A stretch of DNA of 64,000 nt, taken from NCBI RefSeq assembly GCF_008973465.1, contig NZ_WBXN01000004.1, positions 2,294,001 through 2,358,000 of the forward strand, written 5' to 3'. The position numbers and the translations under genes are program-made. The number at the start of each line of letters is the position of its first letter. Positions within the stretch are counted from its first letter, which is position 1. Positions 30,811 through 40,149 of this stretch are shown here, piece by piece. Source of the stretch: Streptomyces sp. SS1-1. GTDB taxonomy: Bacteria; Actinomycetota; Actinomycetes; Streptomycetales; Streptomycetaceae. Below the pieces are notes generated by a model. It saw nothing but the letters and a program-made list of their open reading frames with translations. It was not told where the DNA came from and made no database searches.

Positions 30811-31889
30811 CGGGTGGGTCCCTTCGGGTGGGCGGACAACGCTGTCGCCGCGGCTTCCAGTTCGGCGGCCAGGACCTCCACGAGCTGACCGGCGGGCAGT
30901 TCGCGGGCCTGGCGGTGGCCCTGCCCGGCCCACAGCGCCATGCCCTGGGGGTCGCCGGAGGCGGCGGCCTTCTTGCGCAGCGGCGCGGTCAGGTGGTGGA
31001 TCTCGGGGTAGGCGGCGGGCGCGTACGGCCCGTGCTCGCGCAGGAAGCGGTTGACGAGGCCGCGGGCCGGGCGGCCGGAGAAGGCACGGGTCAGCTCGGT
31101 GCGGGTGAACAGGGGGTTGGTGAGCGCCTGCTTGTGCACGGCGTTCGCGCCGGACTCGTGGGTGGCCAGGAAGGCGGTGCCGAGCTGGGCGGCGGCGGCC
31201 CCGGCGGCGAGGACGGCGGCGATCTGGCCGCCCCGCATGATGCCCCCGGCGGCGACGACGGGGAGGCCCACGGTCTCGCGGATCTGGGAGACCAGGGTGA
31301 GCACACCGAGTCCGGCGCACTCGGCCTCGGGGTTGTCGCGGTGGGTGCCCTGGTGGCCGCCCGCCTCGACGCCCTGGGCGATCACGGCGTCCGCCCCGGC
31401 CCGCTCGACGGCGAGGGCCTCGTCGGGGGTGGTGGCGGTGACGAGGGTGAAGGTCCCGGCGCGGCGCAGGGACTCCAGCACGTCGGCGCCGGGCACCCCG
31501 AAGTGGAAGGAGACGACCGGCACCGGGTTGTCGAGCAGCACGGCGAGTTTGGCGTCGTAGCCGTCGTCGCGGCCGCTCTCGGGGTCCCCCAGCTCGGTCT
31601 CGTACCAGGCGGCCTCACCGGCGAGCTGATGGGCGTAGACGTCCACGGCGGCCGGGTCGGCCTGCTCCGGCTGGGGCATGAAGAGGTTCACGCCGAAGGG
31701 GCGCTGGGTGAGGCTCCGCAGCTGCTTGATCTCCTGGTACATCCCGTCGGCGGTCTTGTACCCGGCGGCCAGGAAGCCCAGCCCTCCCGCCTCGGACACG
31801 GCAGCGGCGAGCTGCGGCACGGAGACACCGCCCGCCATGGGGGCCTGCACGATCGGGTGCGGCAGGAGATCGGTCAGTGCGGAGGACAT
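30807..31889 (-). CDS. Nitronate monooxygenase family FMN protein
   Basis: 360 residues. A TIM-barrel FMN enzyme: 'PIVQAPMAGGVSVPQLAAAVSEAGGLGFLAAGY', 'DAVIAQGVEAGGHQGTH' (catalytic His region), 'PVVAAGGIMRGGQIAAVLAAGAAAAQLGTAFLAT'. It oxidises toxic nitronates such as propionate 3-nitronate to a semialdehyde and nitrite. It lies between dnaJ and rsmE (4-bp overlap with rsmE). Confidence 0.92.
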   Translation of the reverse strand: MSSALTDLLPHPIVQAPMAGGVSVPQLAAAVSEAGGLGFLAAGYKTADGMYQEIKQLRSLTQRPFGVNLFMPQPEQADPAAVDVYAHQLAGEAAWYETELGDPESGRDDGYDAKLAVLLDNPVPVVSFHFGVPGADVLESLRRAGTFTLVTATTPDEALAVERAGADAVIAQGVEAGGHQGTHRDNPEAECAGLGVLTLVSQIRETVGLPVVAAGGIMRGGQIAAVLAAGAAAAQLGTAFLATHESGANAVHKQALTNPLFTRTELTRAFSGRPARGLVNRFLREHGPYAPAAYPEIHHLTAPLRKKAAASGDPQGMALWAGQGHRQARELPAGQLVEVLAAELEAAATALSAHPKGPTR

Positions 31890-31966
31890 GCCCGCATGGT
31901 GTCACGTCCTCCGAACAAGTCCGAATCGGCCCTTCCCCTTGCGGCGGAAGGGATCGGGCCGCTCGG

Positions 31967-33103
31967 TCACCGACCGTTGAAGGCGTCCTTCAGCCGCGAG
32001 AACAGCCCCTGCTGACCGGGCTGGAACTGGCCCTGGGGCCGCTCCTCGCCGCGCAGCTTGGACAGCTCGCGCAGCAGGCGCTCCTGCTCGGGGTCGAGCT
32101 TGGTGGGGGTCTGCACCTCGACGTGCACGACGAGGTCGCCGCGGCCCCCGCCGCGCAGATGCGTCACACCGCGGCCGTGCAGCGGGATCGACTGGCCGGA
32201 CTGGGTGCCGGGCCGGATGTCGACCTCCTCCATGCCGTCCAGCGTCTCCAGCGGGACCTTGGTGCCGAGCGCCGCCGCCGTCATCGGGATGGTGACGGTG
32301 CAGTGCAGGTCGTCGCCGCGCCGCTGGAAGGTGGAGTGCGGCAGCTCGTGGATCTCCACGTACAGGTCGCCGGCGGGACCGCCGCCGGGGCCGACCTCGC
32401 CCTCACCCGCGAGCTGGATCCGCGTGCCGTTGTCGACGCCGGCCGGGATCTTGACGGTGAGCGTGCGGCGGGACCGCACGCGTCCGTCGCCCGCGCACTC
32501 CGGGCACGGTGTGGGGACGACGGTGCCGAAGCCCTGGCACTGCGGGCAGGGGCGCGAGGTCATGACCTGGCCGAGGAAGGACCGGGTCACCTGCGACACC
32601 TCGCCGCGGCCGCGGCACATGTCGCAGGTCTGCGCGGAGGTGCCGGGCGCGGCGCCCTCGCCGTTGCAGGTGTTGCAGACGACGGCGGTGTCGACCTGGA
32701 TGTCCTTCGTGGTGCCGAAGGCCGCCTCGTCGAGTTCGACCTCCAGCCGGATCATCGCGTCCTGGCCGCGCCGGGTCCGCGAGCGCGGGCCCCGCTGGGA
32801 CGCGGTGCCGAAGAAGGCGTCCATGATGTCGGAGAAGTTGCCGAAGCCACCGGCGCCGAAGCCGCCCGCGCCTCCGCCGCCCGCCTGGGACAGCGGGTCG
32901 CCGCCGAGGTCGTAGACCTGCTTCTTCTGCGGGTCCGACAGCACCTCGTAGGCGGCGTTGATCTCCTTGAACCGCTCCTGGGTCTTCGGGTCCGGGTTGA
33001 CGTCCGGGTGCAGCTCGCGGGCGAGCCGCCGGAAGGCCTTCTTGATCTCTTCCTGCGACGCGTCGCGACGCACGCCGAGCACGGCGTAGTAGTCCGTGGC
33101 CAC
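31967..33103 (-). CDS. dnaJ: Chaperone DnaJ (second copy type)
   Basis: 378 residues from a GTG that follows the hrcA stop directly (TAG GTG). J domain '[25 protein letters not shown]' with HPD; a Gly-rich linker; four zinc-finger repeats 'CNTCNGEG', 'CDMCRGRG', 'CPQCQGFG', 'CPECAGDG'; then the CTD substrate domain. It is the type I co-chaperone of DnaK. The linkage to hrcA identifies it as the HrcA-regulated dnaJ (dnaJ2 in Streptomyces usage) rather than the dnaK-operon copy. Confidence 0.96.
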   Translation of the reverse strand: MATDYYAVLGVRRDASQEEIKKAFRRLARELHPDVNPDPKTQERFKEINAAYEVLSDPQKKQVYDLGGDPLSQAGGGGAGGFGAGGFGNFSDIMDAFFGTASQRGPRSRTRRGQDAMIRLEVELDEAAFGTTKDIQVDTAVVCNTCNGEGAAPGTSAQTCDMCRGRGEVSQVTRSFLGQVMTSRPCPQCQGFGTVVPTPCPECAGDGRVRSRRTLTVKIPAGVDNGTRIQLAGEGEVGPGGGPAGDLYVEIHELPHSTFQRRGDDLHCTVTIPMTAAALGTKVPLETLDGMEEVDIRPGTQSGQSIPLHGRGVTHLRGGGRGDLVVHVEVQTPTKLDPEQERLLRELSKLRGEERPQGQFQPGQQGLFSRLKDAFNGR

Positions 33104-34120
33104 CTACGACTCCGCCAGGATCTGTCCGACGTAACGTGCCACTGCGCGTACCGCTCCCATCGTTCCCGGGTAATCCATGCGGGTCGGTCCGACCACGCCG
33201 AGCTTGGCGACTGCCTCGCCGCCCGAACCGTAGCCCACCGACACGACGGACGTGGAGTTGAGTCCTTCGTAGGCGTTCTCGTGCCCGATGCGCACGGTCA
33301 TGCCCGAATCCCCCGCCTCGCCCAGCAACTTGAGGAGCACGACCTGCTCCTCCAGGGCTTCGAGCACCGGCTGGATGGTGAGGGGGAAATCATGTGTGAA
33401 GCGGGTCAGATTGGCGGTGCCGCCGATCATCAGCCGCTCCTCGTTCTCCTCGACGAGCGTCTCCAGGAGGGTGGAGAGCACGGTCGAGACGGTGCCGCGG
33501 TCCTCGACGTCGAACGCCTCGGGCAGGTCCTCGACGAGCCGGGGCACGTCGGTGAAGCGCCGGCCCGCGACCTTGCTGTTCAGCCGGGCGCGCAGGTCCG
33601 CGAGCGAGGCCTCGCCGACGGGTGCCGGGCAGTCGATCATCCGCTGCTCGACCCGGCCGGTGTCCGTGATCAGCACGAGCATCACGCGCGCGGGGGCGAG
33701 CGAGAGCAGCTCGACGTGCCGGACGGTGGACCGGGTCAGCGACGGGTACTGCACGACGGCGACCTGCCGGGTGAGCTGCGCGAGCAGCCGTACCGTCCGC
33801 GCGACGACGTCGTCGAGGTCGACGGCGCCGTCGAGGAAGTTCTGGATGGCGCGCCGCTCGGGCGGGGTCATCGGCTTCACACCGGCGAGCTTGTCGACGA
33901 AGAGCCGGTAGCCCTTGTCGGTGGGGATGCGCCCGGCGCTGGTGTGCGGCTGCGCGATGTAGCCCTCGTCCTCCAGGGCCGCCATGTCGTTGCGTACGGT
34001 CGCCGGGGAGACGCCGAGGCTGTGCCGCTCGGTGAGCGCCTTGGAGCCGACCGGCTCCTCCGTCCCGACGTAGTCCTGGACGATCGCGCGCAGCACCTGG
34101 AGCCTGCGTTCACTCAGCAT
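33104..34120 (-). CDS. hrcA: Heat-inducible transcription repressor HrcA
   Basis: 338 residues. N-terminal winged helix '[25 protein letters not shown]...[19 protein letters not shown]', then the HrcA domain. It represses class I heat-shock genes by binding CIRCE, with GroEL as feedback partner. GGAGGTG 6 bases before the ATG decides the start within a much longer open frame. The stop abuts the dnaJ GTG. A CIRCE element 43 bases upstream gives autoregulation. Confidence 0.97.
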   Translation of the reverse strand: MLSERRLQVLRAIVQDYVGTEEPVGSKALTERHSLGVSPATVRNDMAALEDEGYIAQPHTSAGRIPTDKGYRLFVDKLAGVKPMTPPERRAIQNFLDGAVDLDDVVARTVRLLAQLTRQVAVVQYPSLTRSTVRHVELLSLAPARVMLVLITDTGRVEQRMIDCPAPVGEASLADLRARLNSKVAGRRFTDVPRLVEDLPEAFDVEDRGTVSTVLSTLLETLVEENEERLMIGGTANLTRFTHDFPLTIQPVLEALEEQVVLLKLLGEAGDSGMTVRIGHENAYEGLNSTSVVSVGYGSGGEAVAKLGVVGPTRMDYPGTMGAVRAVARYVGQILAES

Positions 34121-34162
34121 CTCGCGCACACCTCCAGCGGTCGGTCCCCTTGACGCCGGTTC

Positions 34163-34189
34163 CTGGCACTCTGTCCGTCCGAGTGCCAG
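34163..34189. promoter_or_regulatory. CIRCE operator (HrcA binding site)
   Basis: A perfect inverted repeat ctggcactc-N9-gagtgccag, 43 bases before the hrcA start. It matches TTAGCACTC-N9-GAGTGCTAA at the invariant GCACTC/GAGTGC cores with the correct spacing. Confidence 0.95.
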
Positions 34190-34275
34190 CCGTCCCCGGC
34201 CAGTGTACGGCGGTGGGGTACACCCCGGGCAAGGCCGGTCGGTTTCACCTCCGTGCTCGGCGGGGGTGCTGTCGA

Positions 34276-34281
34276 TAGCGT
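34276..34281 (+). promoter_or_regulatory. Candidate -10 element of the MBL-fold gene
   Basis: TAGCGT lies 6 bases before ATG 34288. No ribosome site is seen, consistent with a leaderless mRNA. Confidence 0.35.
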
Positions 34282-34287
34282 CGCGGT

Positions 34288-35028
34288 ATGACGGTGACTT
34301 GGGAAGAGCTGGGGTGGGAGCGGTTGGCGGACGGGGTGGGCAGGTGCCGTCTGCCGGGCTGGGACTGCACGGTGGGGCTGGTCGCGGGCGACGGGGCCGC
34401 CCTGCTCGTGGACGCCGGTTCGAGCCTCGCGGAGGGGGCGCGGCTGCGGACGCAGGCGCAGTGGCTGACCGGTCACCGTGTGACCCATCTCGCGCTGACC
34501 CACCCCCACTTCGATCATGTCTTCGGCGCCGCGGCGTTCGCGGGCGCCGAGGTCTACGGACCGGTGGGCGTGGAGACCGTCCTCCAGGGGCGGGCGCGCG
34601 AGGAGCTGCGGGCGGACGCGGTGCGGCACGGCCTGGACGCGGGCGCGGCGGAGGAGGCGGCGGACGCGCTGGTGGTGCCCCGCCATCCGGTGAGCGGCGA
34701 GTGGACGCTGGACCTGGGCGGCGGGCGCCAGGTGCTGCTGGCGAACGTGGGTCCGGCGCACACGGCCCACGACCTGGTGGTGCTGGTGCCGGGCCGGCTC
34801 CCCGGCGAGCCGGAGGTGGTGTTCTGCGGCGACCTGGTGGAGGAGTCCGGGGAGCCGCAGGCCGGCCCGGACGCCGTGCCGTCGCACTGGCCGGACGCGC
34901 TGGACCGCCTCCTCGACCTGGGCGGCGGGGACGCGCTGTACGTGCCCGGTCACGGAGCGGTGGTGGACGCGGAGTTCGTACGGCGGCAGCGCGACGGGCT
35001 GGCCGCGAGATTCGGCGTGTCGCGGTGA
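34288..35028 (+). CDS. Metallo-beta-lactamase-fold hydrolase
   Basis: 246 residues. The zinc motif '[10 protein letters not shown]' is the H-x-H-x-D-H signature with its third position His, followed by '[12 protein letters not shown]', '[11 protein letters not shown]' and '[13 protein letters not shown]', the normal set of metal ligands. It is a small-molecule hydrolase of unknown substrate. It is divergent from hrcA and 31 bp upstream of the DUF3097 gene. Confidence 0.9.
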   Translation: MTVTWEELGWERLADGVGRCRLPGWDCTVGLVAGDGAALLVDAGSSLAEGARLRTQAQWLTGHRVTHLALTHPHFDHVFGAAAFAGAEVYGPVGVETVLQGRAREELRADAVRHGLDAGAAEEAADALVVPRHPVSGEWTLDLGGGRQVLLANVGPAHTAHDLVVLVPGRLPGEPEVVFCGDLVEESGEPQAGPDAVPSHWPDALDRLLDLGGGDALYVPGHGAVVDAEFVRRQRDGLAARFGVSR

Positions 35029-35046
35029 CCGGGCGTCCGGTTCTCC

Positions 35047-35052
35047 TATCGT
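35047..35052 (+). promoter_or_regulatory. Candidate -10 element of the DUF3097 gene
   Basis: TATCGT lies 7 bases before ATG 35060, with no ribosome site. Confidence 0.4.
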
Positions 35053-35059
35053 CATCCGA

Positions 35060-35881
35060 ATGCGCCAGTACTCCCCGGATCTGACCCCGCCCTGGAAGAA
35101 GCCCACGTCCGTCCCCGAGGTCCCGGCGGAGCCGGGGCTGGTGGTCGAGGAGCCCGGTACGGGCTTCTGCGGCGCGGTGATCCGCTGCGAGGCGGGCACG
35201 GTCACTCTGGAGGACCGCTTCGGCAAGCACCGGGTCTTCCCGATGGAGCCGCGGGGCTTCCTGCTGGAGGGCCGCGTGGTGACCCTGGTGAAGCCGGCCG
35301 CGGGCCCCGCGCGCCCGGCGCGCACGGCGTCCGGCTCGGTGGCGGTCCCGGGCGCGCGGGCCCGGGTGGCCCGCGCCGGGCGCATCTACGTGGAGGGCCG
35401 GCACGACGCCGAGCTGGTCGAGAAGGTGTGGGGCGACGACCTGCGCGTCGAGGGCGTCGTCGTGGAGTACCTGGAGGGCGTCGACGACCTGCCGACGATC
35501 GTCGACGAGTTCGCGCCGGGCCCCGACGCGCGGCTGGGCGTCCTGGTGGACCACCTGGTGCCGGGCTCGAAGGAGTGGCGGATCGCACAGGCGGTGACGA
35601 GTGAGCACGCGCTGGTCGTCGGCCACCCGTACATCGACATCTGGGAGGCCGTGAAGCCCTCCTCCCTGGGCATCGAGGCGTGGCCGCGGGTGCCGCACGG
35701 CCAGGACTGGAAGAAGGGCGTCTGCCGCGCCCTGGGCTGGCCGCCGGACAACACCGGCGCGGTGTGGCAGGCGATCCTGAAGCGGGTCGGCTCCTACAGG
35801 GACCTGGAGCCGGAGCTGCTGGGGCGGGTGGAGGAGCTGATCGACTTCGTCACGGCAGGCGGTGACGCCGGACGCCCGTGA
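35060..35881 (+). CDS. DUF3097 family protein with a TOPRIM-like motif
   Basis: 273 residues, an actinobacterial family of unknown function. After an N-terminal beta-rich domain, '[39 protein letters not shown]' resembles a TOPRIM fold (conserved Glu, then a Gly-x-Asp-like acidic pair further on in '[15 protein letters not shown]'). A nucleic-acid role would be consistent, but this is inference. It is well conserved around HemW/HrcA in Streptomyces. Its end overlaps the Uma2 pseudogene by 32 bp. Confidence 0.88.
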   Translation: MRQYSPDLTPPWKKPTSVPEVPAEPGLVVEEPGTGFCGAVIRCEAGTVTLEDRFGKHRVFPMEPRGFLLEGRVVTLVKPAAGPARPARTASGSVAVPGARARVARAGRIYVEGRHDAELVEKVWGDDLRVEGVVVEYLEGVDDLPTIVDEFAPGPDARLGVLVDHLVPGSKEWRIAQAVTSEHALVVGHPYIDIWEAVKPSSLGIEAWPRVPHGQDWKKGVCRALGWPPDNTGAVWQAILKRVGSYRDLEPELLGRVEELIDFVTAGGDAGRP

Positions 35882-36363
35882 GGGTTCCGAACTCGCCCGT
35901 GTCCAGTTCCACACCGAGCGGTTCGAGCAGCACGGGATCACCGAATTTCGTGATCCACTGCCCGCGATAGTCAGCTTGATCTCCCTCCCCGACGGGGTCG
36001 GTGAGGAGAACGCAGTGGGCCATGATCGGGTCGATGATCAGGTAGACGGGGATCCTGCCCGCCGCTTAGATGGAACGCTTCATCCCGTAGTCCCGGTCGA
36101 CGCTCGAGCCACACCGCGTTCCAGCACCACGAGGTCCGGGATGGGCTCGCTGGCCTCGTCGACGATGTCCAGGTCCGTCGTCTGGAGTCGCTCCCGGGGC
36201 TTCCGCGGAATCTGGTCCTGCACATCCGCCACGATCCGGTTGTGCACCAGATCGGGAGCCGCCATCATCACGATTTCCCCCCGGAGAAGCTCGACCCTGA
36301 CGCCTCGGGAGGCTCAAGTTCCTCGAAGTACTTGGTCATCCCACGCTCGTCCACAGCGGTCAT
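35850..36363 (-). pseudogene. Decayed Uma2-family (DUF820) restriction-endonuclease-like gene
   Basis: Three segments of one Uma2 protein can be read in succession. Frame 1: 'MTAVDERGMTKYFEELEPPE' from ATG 36363. After a one-base loss the next frame gives 'VRVELLRGEIVMMAAPD' and 'LVHNRIVADVQDQIP', ending 'EPIPDLVVLERG'. Then about 30 residues of the usual protein are missing and the frame changes again to 'SVDRDYGMKRSI', a TAA stop where Tyr is expected, and '[21 protein letters not shown]' to the normal end. So there are one frameshift, one internal deletion with a frame change, and one nonsense mutation. The lost core includes the catalytic residues. Its 3' end overlaps the DUF3097 gene. 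Confidence 0.85.
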
Positions 36364-36462
36364 CTCCGTGGCCCTCCACATCCGCCGCGTCCTTTTGGCG
36401 GCAGCCTGCGAACCAGGTTAGGACCGAACCGGCGTTCCGGGGGGATTCACTCGCCGGAGTGA

Positions 36463-37704
36463 TCAGTCCACCAGATCCCTGACCACCGCGTCCGCGAGCA
36501 GGCGGCCGCGCAGGGTCAGCACCGCGCGTCCCTCGTCGTACGGCCCCTGCTCCAGCAGCCCCTCGGACAGGGCGCGGCGGGACGCGCGCAGGCCCTCCTC
36601 GTGGAGCAGGTCCAGCGGGGCGCCCTCACGCAGGCGCAGCTCCAGGAGGATGCGTTCGACGCGCCGGTCCTCGACGGTGAGGAGTTCGCGGCCGGCGCCC
36701 GGGGAGCGTCCCTCCGCGAGTGCCGCCGCGTAGGCGCCGGGGTGCTTGACGTTCCACCAGCGGACCCCGCCGACGTGGGAGTGGGCGCCCGGGCCCGCGC
36801 CCCACCAGTCGGCGCCGCGCCAGTACAGCTCGTTGTGCAGGCAGCGGCCCGCCTCGGTGGTGGCCCAGTTGGACACCTCGTACCAGTCGTAGCCCGCCTC
36901 GGACAGGACGGACTCGGCGATCAGGTAGCGGTCGGCGTGGACGTCGTCGTCGGTCATCGGGACCTCGCCGCGGCGGATGCGCCGGGCCAGCTGGGTCCCC
37001 TCCTCGACGATCAGCGCGTACGCCGACACATGGTCGGGCCCGGCGCCGATCGCGGCCTGAAGGGACGCCCGCCAGTCGTCGTCGGACTCCCCCGGGGTGC
37101 CGTAGATCAGGTCGAGGTTCACATGGTCGAAGCCGGCCGCGCGGGCCTCGGCCACGCACGCCTCGGGACGGCCGGGGGTGTGGGTGCGGTCCAGGACCTT
37201 CAGGACGTGCTGCCGCGCGCTCTGCATGCCGAACGAGATCCGGTTGAAGCCGCCCTCGCGGAGCGTGGCCAGATAGCCCGGGTCGACCGACTCCGGGTTG
37301 GCCTCCGTGGTGATCTCGGCGCCCGCCGCGAGCCCGAACTCGTCGCGGATCGCCCCGAGCATCCGCACGAGGTCGCCGGCGTCCAGCAGGGTGGGCGTAC
37401 CGCCGCCGACGAAGACCGTGCGGACCTCGCGCGGGTCGTCGCCCAGCACCTTGCGGGCCAGGCGGATCTCGTCGACGAGGGTCTCGGCGTAGTTGTCGCG
37501 GGACGCCAGGACGCCGCCGCTGCCGCGCAGCTCGGTCGCCGTGTAGGTGTTGAAGTCGCAGTAGCCGCAGCGGGTCGCGCAGTACGGGACGTGCAGATAG
37601 AAGCCGAGGGGGCGGTCGGCCGCGCCGGTGAGCGCCTGCGGGGGCAGCGCGCCGTCGGCGGGGACGGGCTCGCCGTCGGGGAGTGCGGAGGGCATGGGCT
37701 CCAT
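36463..37704 (-). CDS. hemW: Radical SAM protein HemW (coproporphyrinogen oxidase-like)
   Basis: 413 residues. The [4Fe-4S]/SAM motif 'CATRCGYC' (Cys42, 46, 49) lies in 'GFYLHVPYCATRCGYCDFNTYT', followed by 'GGGTPT' and the HemW C-terminal domain. It is more likely a haem-transfer chaperone than a true HemN. ATG 37695 is a second possible start. It lies upstream of the Uma2 pseudogene and 18 bp downstream of the phosphatase stop. Confidence 0.93.
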   Translation of the reverse strand: MEPMPSALPDGEPVPADGALPPQALTGAADRPLGFYLHVPYCATRCGYCDFNTYTATELRGSGGVLASRDNYAETLVDEIRLARKVLGDDPREVRTVFVGGGTPTLLDAGDLVRMLGAIRDEFGLAAGAEITTEANPESVDPGYLATLREGGFNRISFGMQSARQHVLKVLDRTHTPGRPEACVAEARAAGFDHVNLDLIYGTPGESDDDWRASLQAAIGAGPDHVSAYALIVEEGTQLARRIRRGEVPMTDDDVHADRYLIAESVLSEAGYDWYEVSNWATTEAGRCLHNELYWRGADWWGAGPGAHSHVGGVRWWNVKHPGAYAAALAEGRSPGAGRELLTVEDRRVERILLELRLREGAPLDLLHEEGLRASRRALSEGLLEQGPYDEGRAVLTLRGRLLADAVVRDLVD

Positions 37705-37722
37705 TGTCCCGCACCGCGCGGG

Positions 37723-39984
37723 CTACTCGGCCTGGAGCACCAGCAGCGCGAGATCGTCCTCCGGCGGGCGCCCGCCGAACTCGTGCACCAGCGTGCGGAT
37801 GCGTTGCGCGATGAGGTCGGCGTTCAGGCCCGCGCAGCCGGCCAGCGCGGCCGCGAGGCCGTCTCCGTCGTCGAACTGGCGGGAGCCGCTGCGCCGCTCG
37901 GTCACCCCGTCCGTCACACAGAGCAGGGTCTCGCCGGAGCGCAGCTCGAAGGTCTCGCTGGTGTAGGTGGCGTCCTCGAACACCCCGAGCAGGGTCTGCG
38001 GCTGGGCGGCGGTGTGGACCTCGCCGTCCGCGCCGAGCAGGAGGGGCAGCGGGTGCCCGGCGGAGCCGAGCGTGCAGCGCACGCCGCCGTCGAACGGGGT
38101 CAGCTCGCCGTACAGGAGGGACAGGAACCGGGTCTGCGGGCCGTCGCCGGGGACGACGGGTCCGACGAGGGCGCGGGCGGCGGCGTCGGCGGCCTCGGTG
38201 GCGTCGTCGAGGAGGAGCTGGTTGAGGCGGTCGAGGACGTCGGCGACGCGGTAGCCCTCGCGGGCGAGGAGCCGCAGCCAGGGGCGGGCGATGCCGATCA
38301 CCACGGCCGCCTCGGGCCCCTTGCCCTGGACGTCGCCGATGGCGAAGCACCAGCGGCCGTCGCCGGCCGGGAAGAGGTCGTAGAAGTCGCCGCTCGGGCC
38401 GCCCTTGTCGCACGGCTCGTACACCAGCGCGCTGGCCACGCCGGGGATCTCCGCGACGGCGCCGGGCAGCAGTCCGCGCTGGAGCACCCGGCTGATGGTG
38501 GCCTGCCGCGCGTACTGGCGGGCCGCGCCGATGGCGAGGGCCACTCTCCGGGCGAGGTCCTCGACGAGCCCGGTGATCTCGTCGGGGAGGCTCGTCACGC
38601 CGGCCCGCCCGATGACCAGCGTGCCCAGCGGGCGGCCCCCGGCGACCAGGCGGTACGCGAGCGCGGTGCCCCGCGCGCCGCGCGCGCCGAGCGCCTCGCC
38701 GGGCCAGGGGTGGGTGACGGGCCCGGTGCGGTGGGCGTCCGCCGGGCGCGGGGGCTCCTTGTCCAGGACGCGGCGCAGGTCCTCGATGTGGTTCTCCGAG
38801 GCGTGCCAGACGCGGGCCAGGCGGGGGCCGGTGCCGTCGACCGGGCCGCTCTCGCCGGGGCCGCCGTGTCCCCAGCGCCCGGCGACCTCGTCCTCCAGCC
38901 ACACCGCGCACCAGTCGGCGAGGCGCGGCACGATCAGCTGGCCGGCGAGCGCGGCGACCAGGTTCTCGTCGAGCTGCCCGGCGAGCAGGTCGGACGCCTC
39001 GGCGAGGAAGGAGAGGGCGCCCCGGTTGAGCCAGTCCCGCTCCCGCTCCCCGCGATGGGGGTGCTCCCCCGCCGTATCGGGCGGGGCGGACGGGGGCGGC
39101 TCCGGCGCCGTGCCGGACGGGGCGGGCGGCTCCGGCGCCGTGTCGGGCGGGGGCGGCTCCGGCGCGAGGATCTCGGCGACGCGCAACCCGCCGTCCGGCG
39201 CGTGCTCCCCGCCGTGGGGGCGCGGGCCGTCCGCCTCTCCCGCCTGGTCCTCGGGGGGCAGCCGGGCCCACACGGTCTTGGAGCCGGTGCGGTAGGTGAC
39301 GCCCCAGGACTCGGCGAGCCGGGCCACCAGGCGCAGTCCGCGCCCGTGCTCGGGGGAGTCGTACGGGCCCTCCGCCTCCGTGTCGCGCGGGGCGCGCGAG
39401 GGGTGGTGGTCCAGCACCTCCACGACCAGGGCACCGGTGTCCGGCTCCAGCCGGCAGGTCAGCCGGACGTCCGTGCCGGCGTGCACGACGGCGTTGGTGA
39501 CGAGCTCGCTGACGGCCAGTACGGCGTCCTGGATCTGGCGCTCCTGGATACGGTCGGCGCCGGGGAGACCGGAGGCCGCCCACTCCGACAGAGCGGAGCG
39601 GACGAGGGTCCGGGCGGTGGCCGGGGAGAGGGAGCTGCCGGGGAGGAGAGCACGGGTCTCCGGGGGCGGACCGGGGTGTACGCCGGGCGGATCGGTGTGC
39701 GCGCCGGGCGTACCCGGTTGCGCGCCGGGCGGTCCGGTGTGCGCGGGAGCGTCAGGTAGGTGCGCGGGCGTGTCCGTGTGCTGCGCGGGCGCAGGGCCGC
39801 GCGGACTCGCGTGCGCGGGCGCACTCAGGGGGTGCGCGGGCGCGTCCTGGGCGCGCGGGGGCGCGTCCCCCGGGTGCGCGGGCGCATCAGAGGCACGGGT
39901 GACGGTCTCCCGTTGCACCGGAATGGCCCCCATGGACAGCTCCCCGAGCAGTTCGAACGAATACGCCTCAGCCGACGCCGCCAC
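37723..39984 (-). CDS. SpoIIE-type PP2C phosphatase with N-terminal HATPase domain
   Basis: 753 residues from GTG 39984; ATG 39933 ('MGAIPVQRET') is also plausible. About 80 residues of Pro/Ala/His repeats (recurring 'DAPAHP'-like units) precede an RsbW-like HATPase ('AVSELVTNAVVHAG', 'GRGLRLVARLAESWGV'). Then come a proline-rich linker, a GAF-like region, and the SpoIIE/PP2C domain ('PCDKGGPSGDFYDLFPA', 'FAIGDVQGKGPEAAVV', 'LLCVTDGVTERR', 'PPEDDLALLVL'). The combination of an anti-sigma-like kinase and a phosphatase is typical of Streptomyces partner-switching control of sigma factors. It is divergent from a stand-alone response regulator, its probable input partner. Confidence 0.9.
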   Translation of the reverse strand: MAASAEAYSFELLGELSMGAIPVQRETVTRASDAPAHPGDAPPRAQDAPAHPLSAPAHASPRGPAPAQHTDTPAHLPDAPAHTGPPGAQPGTPGAHTDPPGVHPGPPPETRALLPGSSLSPATARTLVRSALSEWAASGLPGADRIQERQIQDAVLAVSELVTNAVVHAGTDVRLTCRLEPDTGALVVEVLDHHPSRAPRDTEAEGPYDSPEHGRGLRLVARLAESWGVTYRTGSKTVWARLPPEDQAGEADGPRPHGGEHAPDGGLRVAEILAPEPPPPDTAPEPPAPSGTAPEPPPSAPPDTAGEHPHRGERERDWLNRGALSFLAEASDLLAGQLDENLVAALAGQLIVPRLADWCAVWLEDEVAGRWGHGGPGESGPVDGTGPRLARVWHASENHIEDLRRVLDKEPPRPADAHRTGPVTHPWPGEALGARGARGTALAYRLVAGGRPLGTLVIGRAGVTSLPDEITGLVEDLARRVALAIGAARQYARQATISRVLQRGLLPGAVAEIPGVASALVYEPCDKGGPSGDFYDLFPAGDGRWCFAIGDVQGKGPEAAVVIGIARPWLRLLAREGYRVADVLDRLNQLLLDDATEAADAAARALVGPVVPGDGPQTRFLSLLYGELTPFDGGVRCTLGSAGHPLPLLLGADGEVHTAAQPQTLLGVFEDATYTSETFELRSGETLLCVTDGVTERRSGSRQFDDGDGLAAALAGCAGLNADLIAQRIRTLVHEFGGRPPEDDLALLVLQAE

Positions 39985-40149
39985 AGTGACAGACTGGCCG
40001 CGCCCATAAGCACCGAGTTACCGAAGTGGGCCGCCATGAGTGAGAACCGTGCTACGCCCGTGCTCGAAGACGGACCGGATGACGACCGAATTCGAGCGGC
40101 TGAGCCGCCTCCCGCTCGACGCGGCGGCATCCCCGAATGAGGCTTTCCC

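Noticed and set aside
31926..31962. Hairpin after dnaJ (cggccc...gggccg)
   Set aside because: The stem has several bulges and no U-run, so I do not list it as a terminator with confidence.
36601..39759. 1052-residue plus-strand frame
   Set aside because: It is the antisense shadow of hemW and the phosphatase, rich in Val/Gly/Arg without domain motifs.
40036..40140. 34-residue frame just before the response regulator
   Set aside because: Third codon positions are not GC-biased as in the neighbouring genes and the upstream ribosome site is weak. It may be chance.
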